The translations under genes and the position numbers were made by a program. This document shows positions 1-10,790 of a stretch of DNA of 64,000 bases, in pieces. The DNA lies in NCBI GenBank assembly GCA_037178855.1, contig JASJZC010000006.1:2232001-2296000 (forward strand), in the 5' to 3' direction. This stretch comes from Oscheius sp. JU75 (Eukaryota > Nematoda > Chromadorea > Rhabditida > Rhabditidae). Each line of letters begins with the position of its first letter. Position 1 is the first letter of the stretch. The notes beneath the pieces were generated by a model, which was not told the origin of the DNA, ran no database searches, and worked only from the letters and a program-made list of their open reading frames with translations.

Positions 1-33
1 TTAGTCTCTACTTTCGCTGCTGCAGCTGAAAAA

Positions 34-480
34 ATGCTTCAAGAACTATCCGATGCCAGCAAAACGGTAGGATTAGAATTGAATATAGAAAATACATTTG
101 TTATGTGCAACAGACGACCAGCAGTTATCAGAGTAGAAGGAGTGAGGATCCAATACAAGACCAAAGTAATCTACTTGGGCCAAAGAGTTTCGTTTGACAG
201 GAACCCAGCACTTGAAATCTCAAGAAGGATCCGTGCTGCTTGGGAATGTGTCAACAAGTTCCACCAACCAGCAGGACCGTTTCCATTCGTCACAAGAGAA
301 AAATCTTCATATCCTGTATGCAAGCGAAACATGGACTCTTCGAGAACGGGACTGTACGAAACTAGTGATCGCTTAGAGAAGAATGCTCCGAAGATGTCTT
401 GGTGTCACTTTGCTGGATAGGCGGACAAACGACTTAAGACGATCTGATACATTCGAGAAAAGAGTCCATACTTTTCTTCA
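34..480 (+). mobile_element. Non-LTR retrotransposon fragment (LINE, 3' RT region)
   Basis: The open frame from 34 reads as the region just C-terminal to the reverse transcriptase core of an RTE-like LINE: a GLELNIE..MCNR segment, then YLGQRVSFDRN and EISRRIRAAWECVNKF. A second copy of the same family lies near 58165. No YADD box is present because the copy is cut by the window edge, and the frame decays after about residue 85. It is read as a dead 3' fragment. Confidence 0.75.
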
Positions 481-729
481 GCATTTATGAACTTGTACTT
501 TGTTCTCAACCTGCTTAAAATTTAGACGGCCCTAGATGCTTGAGACTCCTCTGCCTGGCGTTCGTTGAGAAGTGACAGCAGTTGTTCTCTTCTTACAAAA
601 GATCTGCCAAGGCCTGTAGTTTTGAATGAAAATCACGAGTACTATTCCTTCGAGAAGACTGAAAGAGCCGACACCGCATACAATTGCCAGAGCGAAGCCT
701 ATAAAAGGGGGATTTATCCCTGTTATAAG

Positions 730-2299
730 AATTTACCTTTAGCAGTAGGGCTTTTGGTGTAAATTGAAATAAATAGGCAGAAATAAGGGATGGCGATCAC
801 TGATACAGGTACCACAACTTGCATAAACAGCTGTAGCATGAATTTGTGTTGCATTCGAGAAAGATTTGCTGACATTTGTGTTGTTGATGTCAGTTTGATT
901 GACATAATCCAGTAGTAGAGACCAGGGATGGCTATTAGAAATACAAACCAGAAGACTATTGCAAGGCCAGCATGGGAAAGATATGACTCGAAGCTGCACG
1001 CGATGAAGTTGGGAATTTTTAGAAGTTCGATTGTTACACAGGACCATTCCTAAAAGAGTAAACAAATGAATCGGAAGCTATGAACCGCCTACTTTATTTA
1101 GCTCATTGAGGATGTCCTCCTGTGATTTGGCAAAATGCGCCCATTCTATCAAGCCAGCATTCACACATGTCAATGCATAAGCAGCACTGAGCAGAAAAAT
1201 GTATTTTATCGAATAGCCGTCAAAGCCCTTGATAATTTTGAAGCGGTAAAAGAACAAGTTGTAGGTCGTTGCGATACCCATCATTTCAAAAAACCATAGC
1301 ATTGAAACATACACATGAACAGGAATAGGCAATAGTAAGAAGCTGTCCAGATAGCCCATGTAAAAGGGGAAAAGAATAACAGGACGAGAAATGTTGCCCT
1401 GAAAAAAATACTTTCTGGTTCAGTTTGTCCCAAATAAAGGGCCCGGATAGTCAAGTGAATAGGATAACGGAATATAGTCCATTTCCAACGAATAGTGGCA
1501 CCTCAGTTTGAAGCCCGAAGCTCGGTGTTTGCGCGCCAAGAAGAAGTTTTCCCATTTTCTATTTTTCACCATCGAAAATGAGATCCGAATTACGAAAAGG
1601 AAACTGAAAACACACGAAAATCCAATTGTTAATTTAGGAATTAGAAAATTGGCTTTTTTTCGGCGCGCAAATCATGGCGGGACCCAAATTTCGTTTTCGA
1701 AAAACCTTTAAAGAATTGCCTCACTGCCGCTATTCGTTGGAAACAGACTATACAAAGAAAACGAAGTCTCGCCAGACTCGCAAGTTCAATCCCCGTGGTA
1801 TTACATGGAGGTAGTCTACCTTGGCATGTCTCGCCAGACTAGCCTGTACAGCGAATCCCGTAGCCTGAGCTACCTTGATCATTCAACGCGCTTATCTTCA
1901 CTCCAAGAACTCCCCAAGACTTTCCGGATGTGATCGGTCAGGTGAAATGCCTTAAGTACCGAAAAAAAGTTTTTTAAACAGCCCTAGTTTAATCTCTAGT
2001 TCCTTAGAGGTTTTAACTTTGTTTTTTTTTTAAATACCAGTTCTATGTCAGGTTTAGAGTGGCTCAAAAAGACAGACAAAACAGACTAAACTAACTATGA
2101 AGTCCATGGCTGTTGTGACTAGCTGATGATATAGCAAAGGCCATCGATACGCATTCATCTGCTTCGGAGAGCGACAGATGATGCAGTAAATAATGTAAGA
2201 GTTGAATGTGACAACAAGGACAAGATGAACATGACAGAAGGTATGGTATGCTGGGATGCGATTGCTTTCAACTAGTGGGTCACAATACTGCTGCACCAT
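730..2299 (-). CDS. Nematode 7TM chemoreceptor (Srh/Sri-like), possibly with missing exons
   Basis: At least three exons on the minus strand. Exon 1 (about 2299 to 2060) gives a first membrane segment followed by CRSPKQMNAYRWPLLYHQ, the classic TPK-M..Y/K..LL signature after TM1 of the Srh/Sri superfamily. Exon 2 starts after a tttttttcag acceptor near 1399 and carries LFPFYMGYLDSF, HVYVSM and FFYRFKIIKGF, as expected for TM3 and the second loop. Exon 3 (about 1065 to 739) carries MSANLSRMQHKFMLQLFMQ, the intracellular S..T..Q..F...L..Q..P hallmark before TM6. Such receptors sit in ciliated sensory neuron endings. The ~650 bp intron between exons 1 and 2 holds a MITE. TM2 and the last TM were not cleanly found, so the gene may be incomplete or decayed. 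Confidence 0.7.
1473..1752. repeat. MITE with long terminal inverted repeats and TA ends
   Basis: The two ends are inverted copies of each other: TATAGTCCATTTCCAACGAA near 1473 and its near-perfect complement ending at 1752. The similarity continues inward for about 80-90 bases, including a TTTGCGCGCC block in both arms. Both ends abut TA, as Tc1/mariner-derived elements do. There is no transposase frame inside the 280 bp. It lies in the first large intron of the chemoreceptor. Confidence 0.7.
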
Positions 2300-2884
2300 A
2301 TTTTGAAGTTGGCACAGCTGAGAGAAAAAGATTATCAGTACGAACAGGGTGTACCGGATGCTACAATAACGTAGTTGACATAAATGACGAGAGCGTCAAT
2401 TTCCCAAAAGAGCGCTCTCGAAACTTTTGTATTTCATTTCACCTGTCCATACTTTTTAGCTAGTACGTTTCAGTGCACATTGACAATGTTTCACCTGTTG
2501 TCTGACTTCCGTGCGCTAGGTAAACCACAAAACACACTTTCCTCTATAGAAATCAAAACACAAGAATGTTAATGAACACTGCACAACGGTTTTTTTATGG
2601 GTATATGATAATTGGCAGAGCTGAAGAAAATAAGACCCAAAACCGACTAATGGGGATTTCGTGCATTGCCTCGGCTAGTGTGTATTAAAAAGTAGTGGTG
2701 TCTGCCAGTTATCACATGGAAGCCGTCGCGGATGAAGAAGGCGACGAAGAGACAGATATCCAAATCCAAGGAGTCTGTGCTCCGAAGTGACGAGATGAAC
2801 ACAATTAACAAGCACATAGAACCACGTAGCAAAGAGATCATAAAGTAATGATGTAATAAAAGTAAAGATACCGCTTTAGACTAG

Positions 2885-3330
2885 TCTTATTCGGAAGTTC
2901 GATTATATGCACCACAGAAAACCAGGAATTGTCTCGGAGGATCAGAGCTGCATGGGGTGCGTTCAATCGTCATCGTCTGTTCCTTACCAAGAGGACCGTG
3001 TCAACTAGGATGAAGAGGCGAGTGTATCTGACCTGTATCGTGCCAAGTTTGCTGTATGCCTGTGAAGTTTGGAGTCTTCGAACTGATGAGTTGAAGAAGC
3101 TGCCGTACAGAGACGACAGTAAAGAGCAATGCTCGGCCTTACTCTTCTCGACCGCGTGAGGAACGAAAATGTTCGAAGCCAGCTCCCCGATATCCTGGAC
3201 CTGGCTTGAAGGAGGAAGCTGAAGAGGGCAAGAAGAGTTGCAGCGATGGACGGAGCGAGATGGTCGAGAGTCACGACTGAATGAATAGAGACAGATAGGC
3301 CGACTGTTCGTTCCCGTCGTTCGTCAAAGA
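2885..3330 (+). mobile_element. RTE-like LINE 3' fragment
   Basis: Conceptual translation gives RMKRRVYLTCIVPSLLYACE followed by VWSLRTDELKKL, then AMDGARWSRVTT, the region after the RT core seen also in the longer copy at 26556-27760. The frame is broken several times and the 5' part is missing. It sits directly 3' of the oxysterol-binding gene. Confidence 0.75.
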
Positions 3331-3419
3331 CCCCAAAGAAAAATAGAAGCTTTTCGACAGATATATACCATTCTATTCTATCTTCTCCGTGTCAAATCCT
3401 TTGCTCTTCTTGTTGCTCT

Positions 3420-5837
3420 CTAGGCATGGCGCGTCTCGACCATGCTCTTGACTCCCGCGAACTGTCGCGACTTGGCTTGCCAGTACTTTCCATTCGTGCA
3501 GTAAACCTGCTTCCTCGTCATCTCGTCCGTGACGAGATCGAACCAGAGTGGCTGGGTCGGGAGCTGTTGACGTTCCTTCCTTGTCCTCTGGGCAGCTTCA
3601 AGGATCTGCTTGTAGTACTGAGCTGAGGCAATGTTTCCCGCCTCCAGCTGGCGCATGTCGAGACGATGACGACTGTCCGACGGGGGCAGATTCTTTTCGG
3701 GTTCGTTCAAGCCCATGCTAAACTGGTTGAAGCCGTAGTAGTCCGGATAGCGATGGAGCTGCTTCTCACTGATCAGCGTGTCCCGTATTCCTGTTGTGCT
3801 GGTTCGGTTGAGGTACTCATTCCAGTAGCCGTGGAGACGGTAGCAGACACGGTCGTTCGGAGAGAGTACATCGCCGGTCACCTCGGTCGGATCCTTCATC
3901 CGTTTGAAGAGCAGCCGTCCCACGTAGCGACTTGACGACTGGATTTGGAGCACACCCTCGTGGCTGACACGACGCTGTTCGGGCGTAGCTGTGAGACCCT
4001 CGATCTTGCTGCGAACCTTCTGCCAGCTGTAGTCTTCGACAGTACCGTCGGCGAGACGAAGGCGCACACGCTGTGGGTGCTCCATCTTCAGCTCGAAGCA
4101 GGCTCGCCACACACTGAACGTTGTCTCCAGTTCTGAAATAGGGTCGTCTTTCCTCTGTCTCTTTGCCTAATGACTTAACAAACTCACGAAATGTAGACCA
4201 AAAGCTCCATCCTTTCCCGTCAGCATGTCCGGCCGTGATCGGAGGATGATGGCTGACCTGCTCCCCATGATACCTCCATCCGGCCTCCTCGTAGTCAAAA
4301 GTCTCGCCAAGAATCGGATTGAAGGGCTTGCGACTGCGACCGACTTTGGTCAAGTAGGTGCTGAATGCGAAACCCGTCACGAGACTCATCCTCTCCTCCG
4401 GGCTCTTTGCGACTGCAGCCTGATCCAGCAGATTGGCAAAGTAGAGCTCCTCACAGACGATCTGGACCAGTCCGAGCGGCTCATATTGGGTCAGAGGCAG
4501 GCCCAGCTTGGCGACGACCATCTGGGTGAAGGCCTTGAATCCGATAGCATCTCCGGGGACCTGTGGGGCCGGTAATAGAGTCCGACGCGCCTTAACCTGC
4601 TTATTGACCACCGACTCTTCGATCTTCTTCTCGACTTTGATTCTCTTTGACTGGATCTTCTCAGGCTGTGGGGGAGACGGCAACGGGATCGTGATGACGG
4701 ATTTCGGCAGGTCGAGGACTTTCTGGACACGGGTCAGGACCTCCTTCTTCGACTGAATCTCAGCCTCAGTCCTGGCTACTTCCATCGACGTCAGTTTCGT
4801 CTTGGTCCTCGTCGAGAAGAGCTCCCTCTCCGTCGCCTCACTCAACTCTAAATCTTCCGAACCCTCCGAATCCTCGTCGTTCCCAGAGACCGGAGGCGGC
4901 TGAGCATTCGGTGTGGTGGCCTTGCTTGAAGAAGCAGATGATTTCTCAGTTTTGGTTACTGTGGAGACAATGGAGACGACAGTTCTCGGCTTGGCCAGAC
5001 CCAGAAGAGCGCGTTCCTCCTCGTTGATTGTCTTCATTTCCGCCAGACACTCAGTCGACTTCTCCAAGACTGTCAAAGTCAGCTGTTGCATCTCCTAAAA
5101 GAGTGGATGTCCATCATTGTTTGCTTTCTGTTTATTTGAGCAATCAAAACTATGATAACTTTTGATTCTTTCGAATAACTGTAAATTATAAAGTTAGGAG
5201 AGTAGCGATACTACGGACAGAGACAGGGACAGAGTGAAACCTACCTTGACAGCATCAAGGACCTTGAAGCACGTCGGATCCGTATCCCATCCTCTGAAGT
5301 CATCCGTGACGGTGTTCGTACTGATAGTTGTTGTGAGGCTCGGTCCGGCCATGTTCTTCTCCCGACTGACTAACTCCTGTCGATAGAGACGATGATTCTT
5401 GATCAGGTATTTGAACGTGTTGCCGAGTTTCTGGTCGTTCGGTGTCAAGATGACCTTGTCCGTCAGTCCAAACACGATCATCGCACGACGTTCGCTAATG
5501 TTCACGGTGACACGAGCCAAATCGACAATGGTAGAGAGGCCGACCGAGTCGGTACGGCTGCGATCCCTCAGCTCCAGATGGCCATTGTCCAGAATGCCTC
5601 GAACCTTCTTCCTGCGATTGCGCGGACGATTATTGCCGCTCCACTTGGCCGACAGATCAAGTTGGAAGCTTTCAGGCTTCTCCGAGCAACGCTCAGTCGG
5701 GTAGTCGGGCAGGGCCGTCTGTTGACCTTCGGACTTCCGAAAAACATTCGTCATCCTGCGGACTACTGGAAGTTGCTGGGTTTAGGTTTAGGCTGTTAAG
5801 ACAACTCACAATTCTTCGGCTGTGCAGCAGCAGCCAT
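3420..5837 (-). CDS. Oxysterol-binding protein-related protein (ORP3/6/7-like)
   Basis: Four exons join in frame: 5837-5810, 5765-5245, 5094-4188 and 4132-3420, giving 722 aa. About residues 60-165 resemble the later part of a PH domain, ending IKNHRLYRQEL, close to the KLRHHRMYRQ end of ORP3/6/7 PH domains. The middle is acidic and coiled-coil-like. The C-terminal half is the lipid-binding ORD: FNPILGETFDYE and the family fingerprint EQVSHHPP, then ..FELKMEHPQRVRLRLADGT, a beta-rich lid and DSRHRLDMRQLEAGN. ORPs move sterols or phosphoinositides at membrane contact sites. No FFAT motif was recognised. The first exon codes only about 9 residues, and the sequence before its ATG ends in CCAG, so a further upstream exon is possible. 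Confidence 0.92.
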
Positions 5838-5974
5838 CTGGTAGGGCTGTCGAGATATCTTTTTGAGAGGTTTTTTTATGCTGCAGAGAACAAAATTTTG
5901 AAAAGCTTTTTTCAAAGTTGTTCGGAATTGAAACAATGTGAAATTTTTCTAGTTTGAAAAGTTGGAAGTTCCAC

Positions 5975-6150
5975 TAATTGCCAGAGAAACAGAGATAGAA
6001 CGACAGAAAGACAGCGAGAGAGGCAGAGAGACAGATGGACAGAGAGGTAGAGAGACAGAGAGACAGAAAGAGGGAATGAGAAAGGATGACTGAGCAATAG
6101 AAAGCCAGATAGACAGAGATATAGAGACAGTGAGACAGAGCCAGAGTTTT
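5975..6150. repeat. GACAGA/GAGACA low-complexity tract
   Basis: Imperfect repeats of GAGACAGA run for about 170 bases 5' of the oxysterol-binding gene. Open frames on the opposite strand here (runs of Ser/Leu/Cys) are artefacts of this repeat. Similar tracts recur in introns across the window. Confidence 0.85.
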
Positions 6151-6369
6151 CACAGGTACTTTGAATTGCAAAGGAAGAAGCCAAGAGTGATAGTCTCGAA
6201 GGACCTCTGGAGAAGGAGAAACCAAGACTCAAGTAAATAACAAATCCAACAAGGGCAAGCCTTGCCTTGCTCGCTTTTGTTTTGTAGCGACAGACGGGCA
6301 CACAGACGGACGGATGGATATCATTGAACTTTAGTAGCAGAGAGATAGAAGCGGCACGGAGCATCTCTG

Positions 6370-7480
6370 TGGCGGTTCTATCTCTTTGCTAAATTATAGC
6401 GACCAATAAAGTTGTTTTTTTTTCAAAATATTTTTTCCAAACAAAACAAAAGGTCTTTTCCACATCTAAGTTGAATTGGCTAATGTACTCGTCAAGCTCT
6501 ACAGAAATATCCACTTTGAGTCCGAAATTCGACAATCTTCCTCCCAAATTTTGACCAAGTTTCGCCCGTGGCACCGTGGCAAGTGAGTATTTTCTGATAA
6601 TTTTGGTATGTATCGATAACACTCTCTCTGCCTCTATGTTTCTATGTCTCTCTGTCTAAACCTTCATTTTCATTTGCAAAGTCTCCTTGTTTCCCTGTCT
6701 CTCTGTTAATTGAAAAACAGACAAGGAGAGACATATTTTTCGTCTGCTATTTTTTTATACCTTTCCCGCTTTTCGACTAAGTCTACTCAATTATCTTCCA
6801 TACCTTTCAATCTCCACATGTTTGGTCTCTCTGGTCTGTCTTATTATTCAGTAAGGGTGAACAGAACTGGAATACTGTTAAAAACCCATTGTGTTGGTTC
6901 CGCTACTCGCAGTGACTTTTATATGAATACTAATAGTTTCATTTTCAGTTTTGTCTGCTATTGATCTTCGTTTCTTTTGGATCTAATCTATGAAAGTGTG
7001 ATGGTTTCTATGGCGGACTCTGTCTGTTTGTTTGTATTTGGTCAATCACGAAAACACCCTCGTTTCAGTCTTATCATAACTTCTCCCGTACAGTCATTGA
7101 GTGAATGGAGAGGAAGACAAAAAATAACGTTCTGCGGATCAGCCTTTGGATGTAAAATTTGATAGATTTGTTGGAAAAGCGGTCATATATTGCGACTACT
7201 AAAGACGGACGAATCCAGTGAATAAACTTCGTTTCTTTTATTATTAGTCATTTCAGACTGTTCACCTTGGGGTTAATTTGTGGGTGTTTGTTTCGTTTAA
7301 CGTGAAGAGCTGCATGATAATTACTTTTGGATAAATGTCGTACTTGTATAGCTAATTTAGTCCATCAGACTTCTGCAAGGTACAAAGTCAGGCGGTATTA
7401 TTGTTTACAGATTAAAACCGTCCGTCACTGTTATGAGTTTTTTTTTCTTCCCTTATCCGATGTATTCCAAAGATTAAGTG
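6370..7480. other. Intergenic, no gene seen
   Basis: AT-rich sequence with a CTCTGT-type tract at about 6625-6710. The short frames lack splice context, family motifs or codon bias. It holds the upstream region of the small peptide gene at 7535. Confidence 0.5.
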
Positions 7481-7482
7481 GC

Positions 7483-7489
7483 TATATAA
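7483..7489 (+). promoter_or_regulatory. TATA box of the Cys-rich peptide gene
   Basis: TATATAA lies 46 bases upstream of the ATG at 7535, leaving room for a short 5' UTR. A strong TATA box is typical of small, highly induced secreted-peptide genes. Confidence 0.6.
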
Positions 7490-7534
7490 GCTGCCGGTCT
7501 ATAATTTTCTTCATACGAGTTTATTCTCCTCGAC

Positions 7535-7864
7535 ATGGCTCGTCTTCTTCTCGTTCTTCTCCTTGCCTTTGTGGCTACCACGACTGCTATTATCAACTGC
7601 TGCGCCTATGCACAATCTTGCAGGACCGCCTGTGTTCAGATGGGATGCAGTATCAGTACGTTTTGCATTATTTCGTGGAGTATAAATAAACTTACAGTGT
7701 ACTGCTGTGGAAATGGCTGCACCAGTGGATCACAATACTTCGGTCCTTGCGAATGTATCTGCGGTGGATGTCCCAATATGGTTCTGGCCAAGTATGGACT
7801 TCTCGGCAAGGCTCTGGGAGATACTGTCTTTATCAACGACAGCAACTTTACCATTCTGCACTAA
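7535..7864 (+). CDS. Small secreted cysteine-rich peptide
   Basis: Two exons, 7535-7649 and 7698-7864, join in frame across a 48-base intron (A|gtatcag ... cttacag) to give 93 aa. The first ~18 residues form a clean signal peptide (MARLLLVLLLAFVATTTA). The mature part has a CC..C..C pattern, then a Cys/Gly-rich core (YCCGNGC, CECICGGC), then a Cys-free tail ending NDSNFTILH. The role is not recognised. The architecture fits secreted peptides of the antimicrobial or stress-induced kind, but that is inference. An unspliced reading also stays open. Confidence 0.72.
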   Translation: MARLLLVLLLAFVATTTAIINCCAYAQSCRTACVQMGCSISTFCIISWSINKLTVYCCGNGCTSGSQYFGPCECICGGCPNMVLAKYGLLGKALGDTVFINDSNFTILH

Positions 7865-8414
7865 ACCCGAGTATTTGACTTAATGAAATATGTACACAAT
7901 ACTAAATCACTGTTCTTCTCATCCCATCTCGAAATGTCGTTCTGACTAGTTTAGTTGACATGCCCCCAACAGATTGTGGATTGTCGCTATCCTTTTTTCA
8001 TACATAGACATAGAAAGCAGGCTCAAATATAGTCCTTCACGGGATTTGCCTCCGCAGACCACTATCATCCCCAGCGCGACAGTTGCGGCTGCTTTCGTTC
8101 AGGCAATATTTAGTTCTCTAAAAGCTAAGATTGCATAGTTTATAATATAAACGCTGGTTTTGTCGGGAAAAACGTGCTCAAAAAGTGCGGACTGATAGTT
8201 TACGTGGTCGCAACCCCGCTAATTCTCAGGCGTCAAACCAATGTAGAGAGAGTCGAGGAGAGCCGATCCGTGCGCGGAAAACTACCGATATACGACTCTG
8301 ACACTCTGACTCACTGTCTCTATGTGTCTCCATTTCTATGTGTTTCTGTCTGTCTCGTCAGTCTGTCAACAAACCAAAAAACACCAGCTTCCTGCAGTTT
8401 TATTTTGCATCGAT
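7865..8414. other. Intergenic, no gene seen
   Basis: Between two convergent genes. It contains a CTCTGT-like tract at about 8295-8365 and nothing else recognised. Confidence 0.5.
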
Positions 8415-10189
8415 CTACTTTTCATGCAGGAAGTAGGGGCACAGCTCGTAGCTCTTGACAGTCCTATCCTTCCAGTCCATCGGCTGCTGCCAGAGCTCTT
8501 CCTTCAGCTCCCAGCGAGTCTCCAGAATCAGCTCCTTGCCGACGAGCTTGACAGATTCTTCGCGATAGATCGGCTTCGGATGACCGCCCGACTCTTCAGG
8601 CTTCCACATAGCTTGACGAAGGGCGTCAGTCTGTCCCTGACTGCGGCTTTGTGCCTCGAAGGATAAGACCGTGACTCCCGTTCGGGCAAAGCTGTTCGGA
8701 AGACGACGACTGTAGTAGAGATCTTCGGCAAAAAGACGCCCAGAATCGGGGCCGAAGGAGACGGGGGCGATCGAGTTAGCCGGGCTGACAGTGTGGTGGA
8801 CTGACTCTCTTCCGGCAAGGGACAGCTTGGAGAGACGACGGTAGAAGAGGACACGGTCACTATACTGAAGAGACCAGAGGCAGTCGTCAACTTCTTGTTG
8901 GTTCGAGAAGAAGTGGTGATTAAGAAGGAACTTGTTCTGGAAAGAAGGAAATCGAAAACTGTCTGTCTCTGACTGTCTCTTACTAACCTTCTTCATCTGC
9001 AAGGTGTGGCGCTGCATATGGACACCGCTTTGAAACTCCATGGGACAGACGATGATCTGCTCATCGACAACGAGAAGCCTCTCTCCGTTCTTCTCCTCCA
9101 AGGTCAGAGTGCAGGTCGACTTGGCCTTCAGCTTCGAGTCGATGACGATCTTCGTGACGCCGTTGTCTGCATAGTTCGTCGGCTCCAGTTCTTCTATCTT
9201 TTCGTAAAAGTCGGTAGAGAGGTCGCCCACATCAACCGAGCGATCGTTCTCACTGTCCTGCAACTCCTCGAGGATATTGTTCAGCTCGGTCAGATGGCCC
9301 AAGAGTCCAGTAGAGGAGGTGGAAGAAGAGGAAGAGGTGCTCGAGCCAGTCACGGACATCGGGGAGAAGGTGCTGCTCGAAGTGACGGGGTTATGCGACT
9401 TGGTCTTGGAAATCGACAGGAAACTCTTCTCGTTCTCCTCGTTCAGAGCCTGCACCGTATGGTTGATATCCTCCAGAAGATCCATCAGACGCTCTGGACT
9501 ACCAGTACTGTAGCTGCCAGTGATAGCCGAACGAGACGAGGAAGTGGAAGAGGAGCGACTTCTGGATCTACTTCTCGAACGGTCGGAAGGGCTATCGGAC
9601 TTCTGACTGCGACGTGCCGAGTCCGGACTGGCTGAGCGAGAGAACGAGGCAGTCCTGGAGTCGGAGTTTGGAGAAGACGGCGCGAATGAGACGGAACGAG
9701 ACCTTCTGCTCGACTTGGACTTTGGGCGAGGAGCGGCCGTACGACGAGTAGGACGACGACGGTGAATGGCCTTGGAGCGACTGAAAACAGCAGAATTAGA
9801 AAGGCAGACAAAGAGACAGTAACAGGAACTATGGTAGGGTCTACTGAAACAGAGACAGAGAGACAGAGACTACGGTACAGTCTACTGAAACAGAGACTGG
9901 GATAAAACGGAGACACCCCATTAAAAAGTAGGACCTACCTTTTGCTTCTGTAGCTTCTGACGATCTTTTTCTTCTTTCCAATGACCTTCTTCTTCATGGT
10001 CTTCGGTCCATGTCTTCTGCTTGCCAGGCTGTGACTACGGGCTTTACGACTGCGGGGACGAACAGCGGTCGACTTGACAGGCGGTGCCGAACGACGAAGC
10101 TGACGAGAGACTGGCTGAGGGTTCTCCGGCAAATCGCACTCTCCATCGCAGTCCGAGCGCAGATGGTAGCTTCTGCTGCGGGTAGACAT
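8415..10189 (-). CDS. RS-rich, probably nuclear protein of unknown function
   Basis: Three exons, 10189-9939, 9780-8988 and 8936-8415, join in frame to 521 aa. Residues 1-90 are Arg/Ser/Lys-rich (MSTRSRSYHLRSD, RPRSRKARSHSLASRR, KKKVIGKKKKIVRSYRSK) and continue into an SR-dipeptide stretch (RSRSRSRSSSTSSS), suggesting nuclear localisation and phosphorylation. Residues ~135-200 are Ser/Thr-rich with LTELNNILEEL, a likely helix. The C-terminal ~300 residues look folded (LTLEEKNGERLLVVDEQIIVCP; DCLWSLQYSDRVLFYRRLSKL; ELCPYFLHEK) but match no family I know. The start at 10189 is chosen because the upstream frame shows an acceptor (aagcag) just before it; the frame remains open further upstream. 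Confidence 0.72.
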
Positions 10190-10377
10190 CTCCAGGCGAC
10201 CTTCTGCTTGTTGTAATCCTGGCGATAATGGGCTCTCTGAGAGCTTTTGTTTTTTTTTGGATTTAGAGTTTTCAAATAGGAAGTTTCGAAGGTTATCCCC
10301 AATTTCAGAAGTCCAATGTGGGAAAGTTTCCAAAACTTTTTGTTGCCTAATTAGGAGCCTGCCTAATTAGGCTCCGA

Positions 10378-10605
10378 ACAATTAGAAGCATCGAGAAGAG
10401 GTACCAGGACGACATCCAGACGCTCAACTGCAAGCACAGCTTCTGCGGACTATACCTCTCCGAGCTGTGTCCAGCGGAGCGATGCGAGGCCGGCCAAGTT
10501 CGAGCGGATTCTGTCGACGATGCTGGGAAAAAGCGGATGAAGGAATGCAGCTTGCCCGAAAACTTCGTCGTCGTCATCGACTTGGAGGGACAGCTGGCCA
10601 AGAAG
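10378..10605 (+). pseudogene. Orphan GC-rich coding fragment
   Basis: A plus-strand frame of about 75 codons ends in TAA. It is much more GC-rich than its surroundings and has coding-like composition: YQDDIQTLNCKHSFCGLYLS, then CPAERCEAGQ, and LPENFVVVIDLEGQLAKK at the end. No start, promoter or partner exon was found upstream, where the overlapping gene is on the minus strand. It may be a displaced terminal exon or a retroposed piece. Not recognised. Confidence 0.4.
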
Positions 10606-10790
10606 TAAGCAGCCAAACGTGAGTAATGAAACAGGTTTACGTGTTCCTTGTCTTTTGTGGCATCTCTTTCAGTATAGTTCTGTTAACTTGTTCATTGTTA
10701 CTCTTGCTCCGTCCCTCTTCCATTGTCCACCTGTCCAGAGAGACAGAGAGACAGTAAGACGAAGAGACGAAAAGAGTCTAACAGTTCATT

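Noticed and set aside
1767..1840. CRISPR-like direct repeat (TCTCGCCAGACT twice)
   Set aside because: Only two 12-base copies 50 bases apart, with tRNA-like GTTCAATCCCC beside one; more likely a SINE scrap.
5912..6364. Ser/Leu/Cys-rich minus-strand reading frames
   Set aside because: They are translations of the GAGACAGA low-complexity tract, with no splice sites or family features; the same applies to the frames at 45430-46088.
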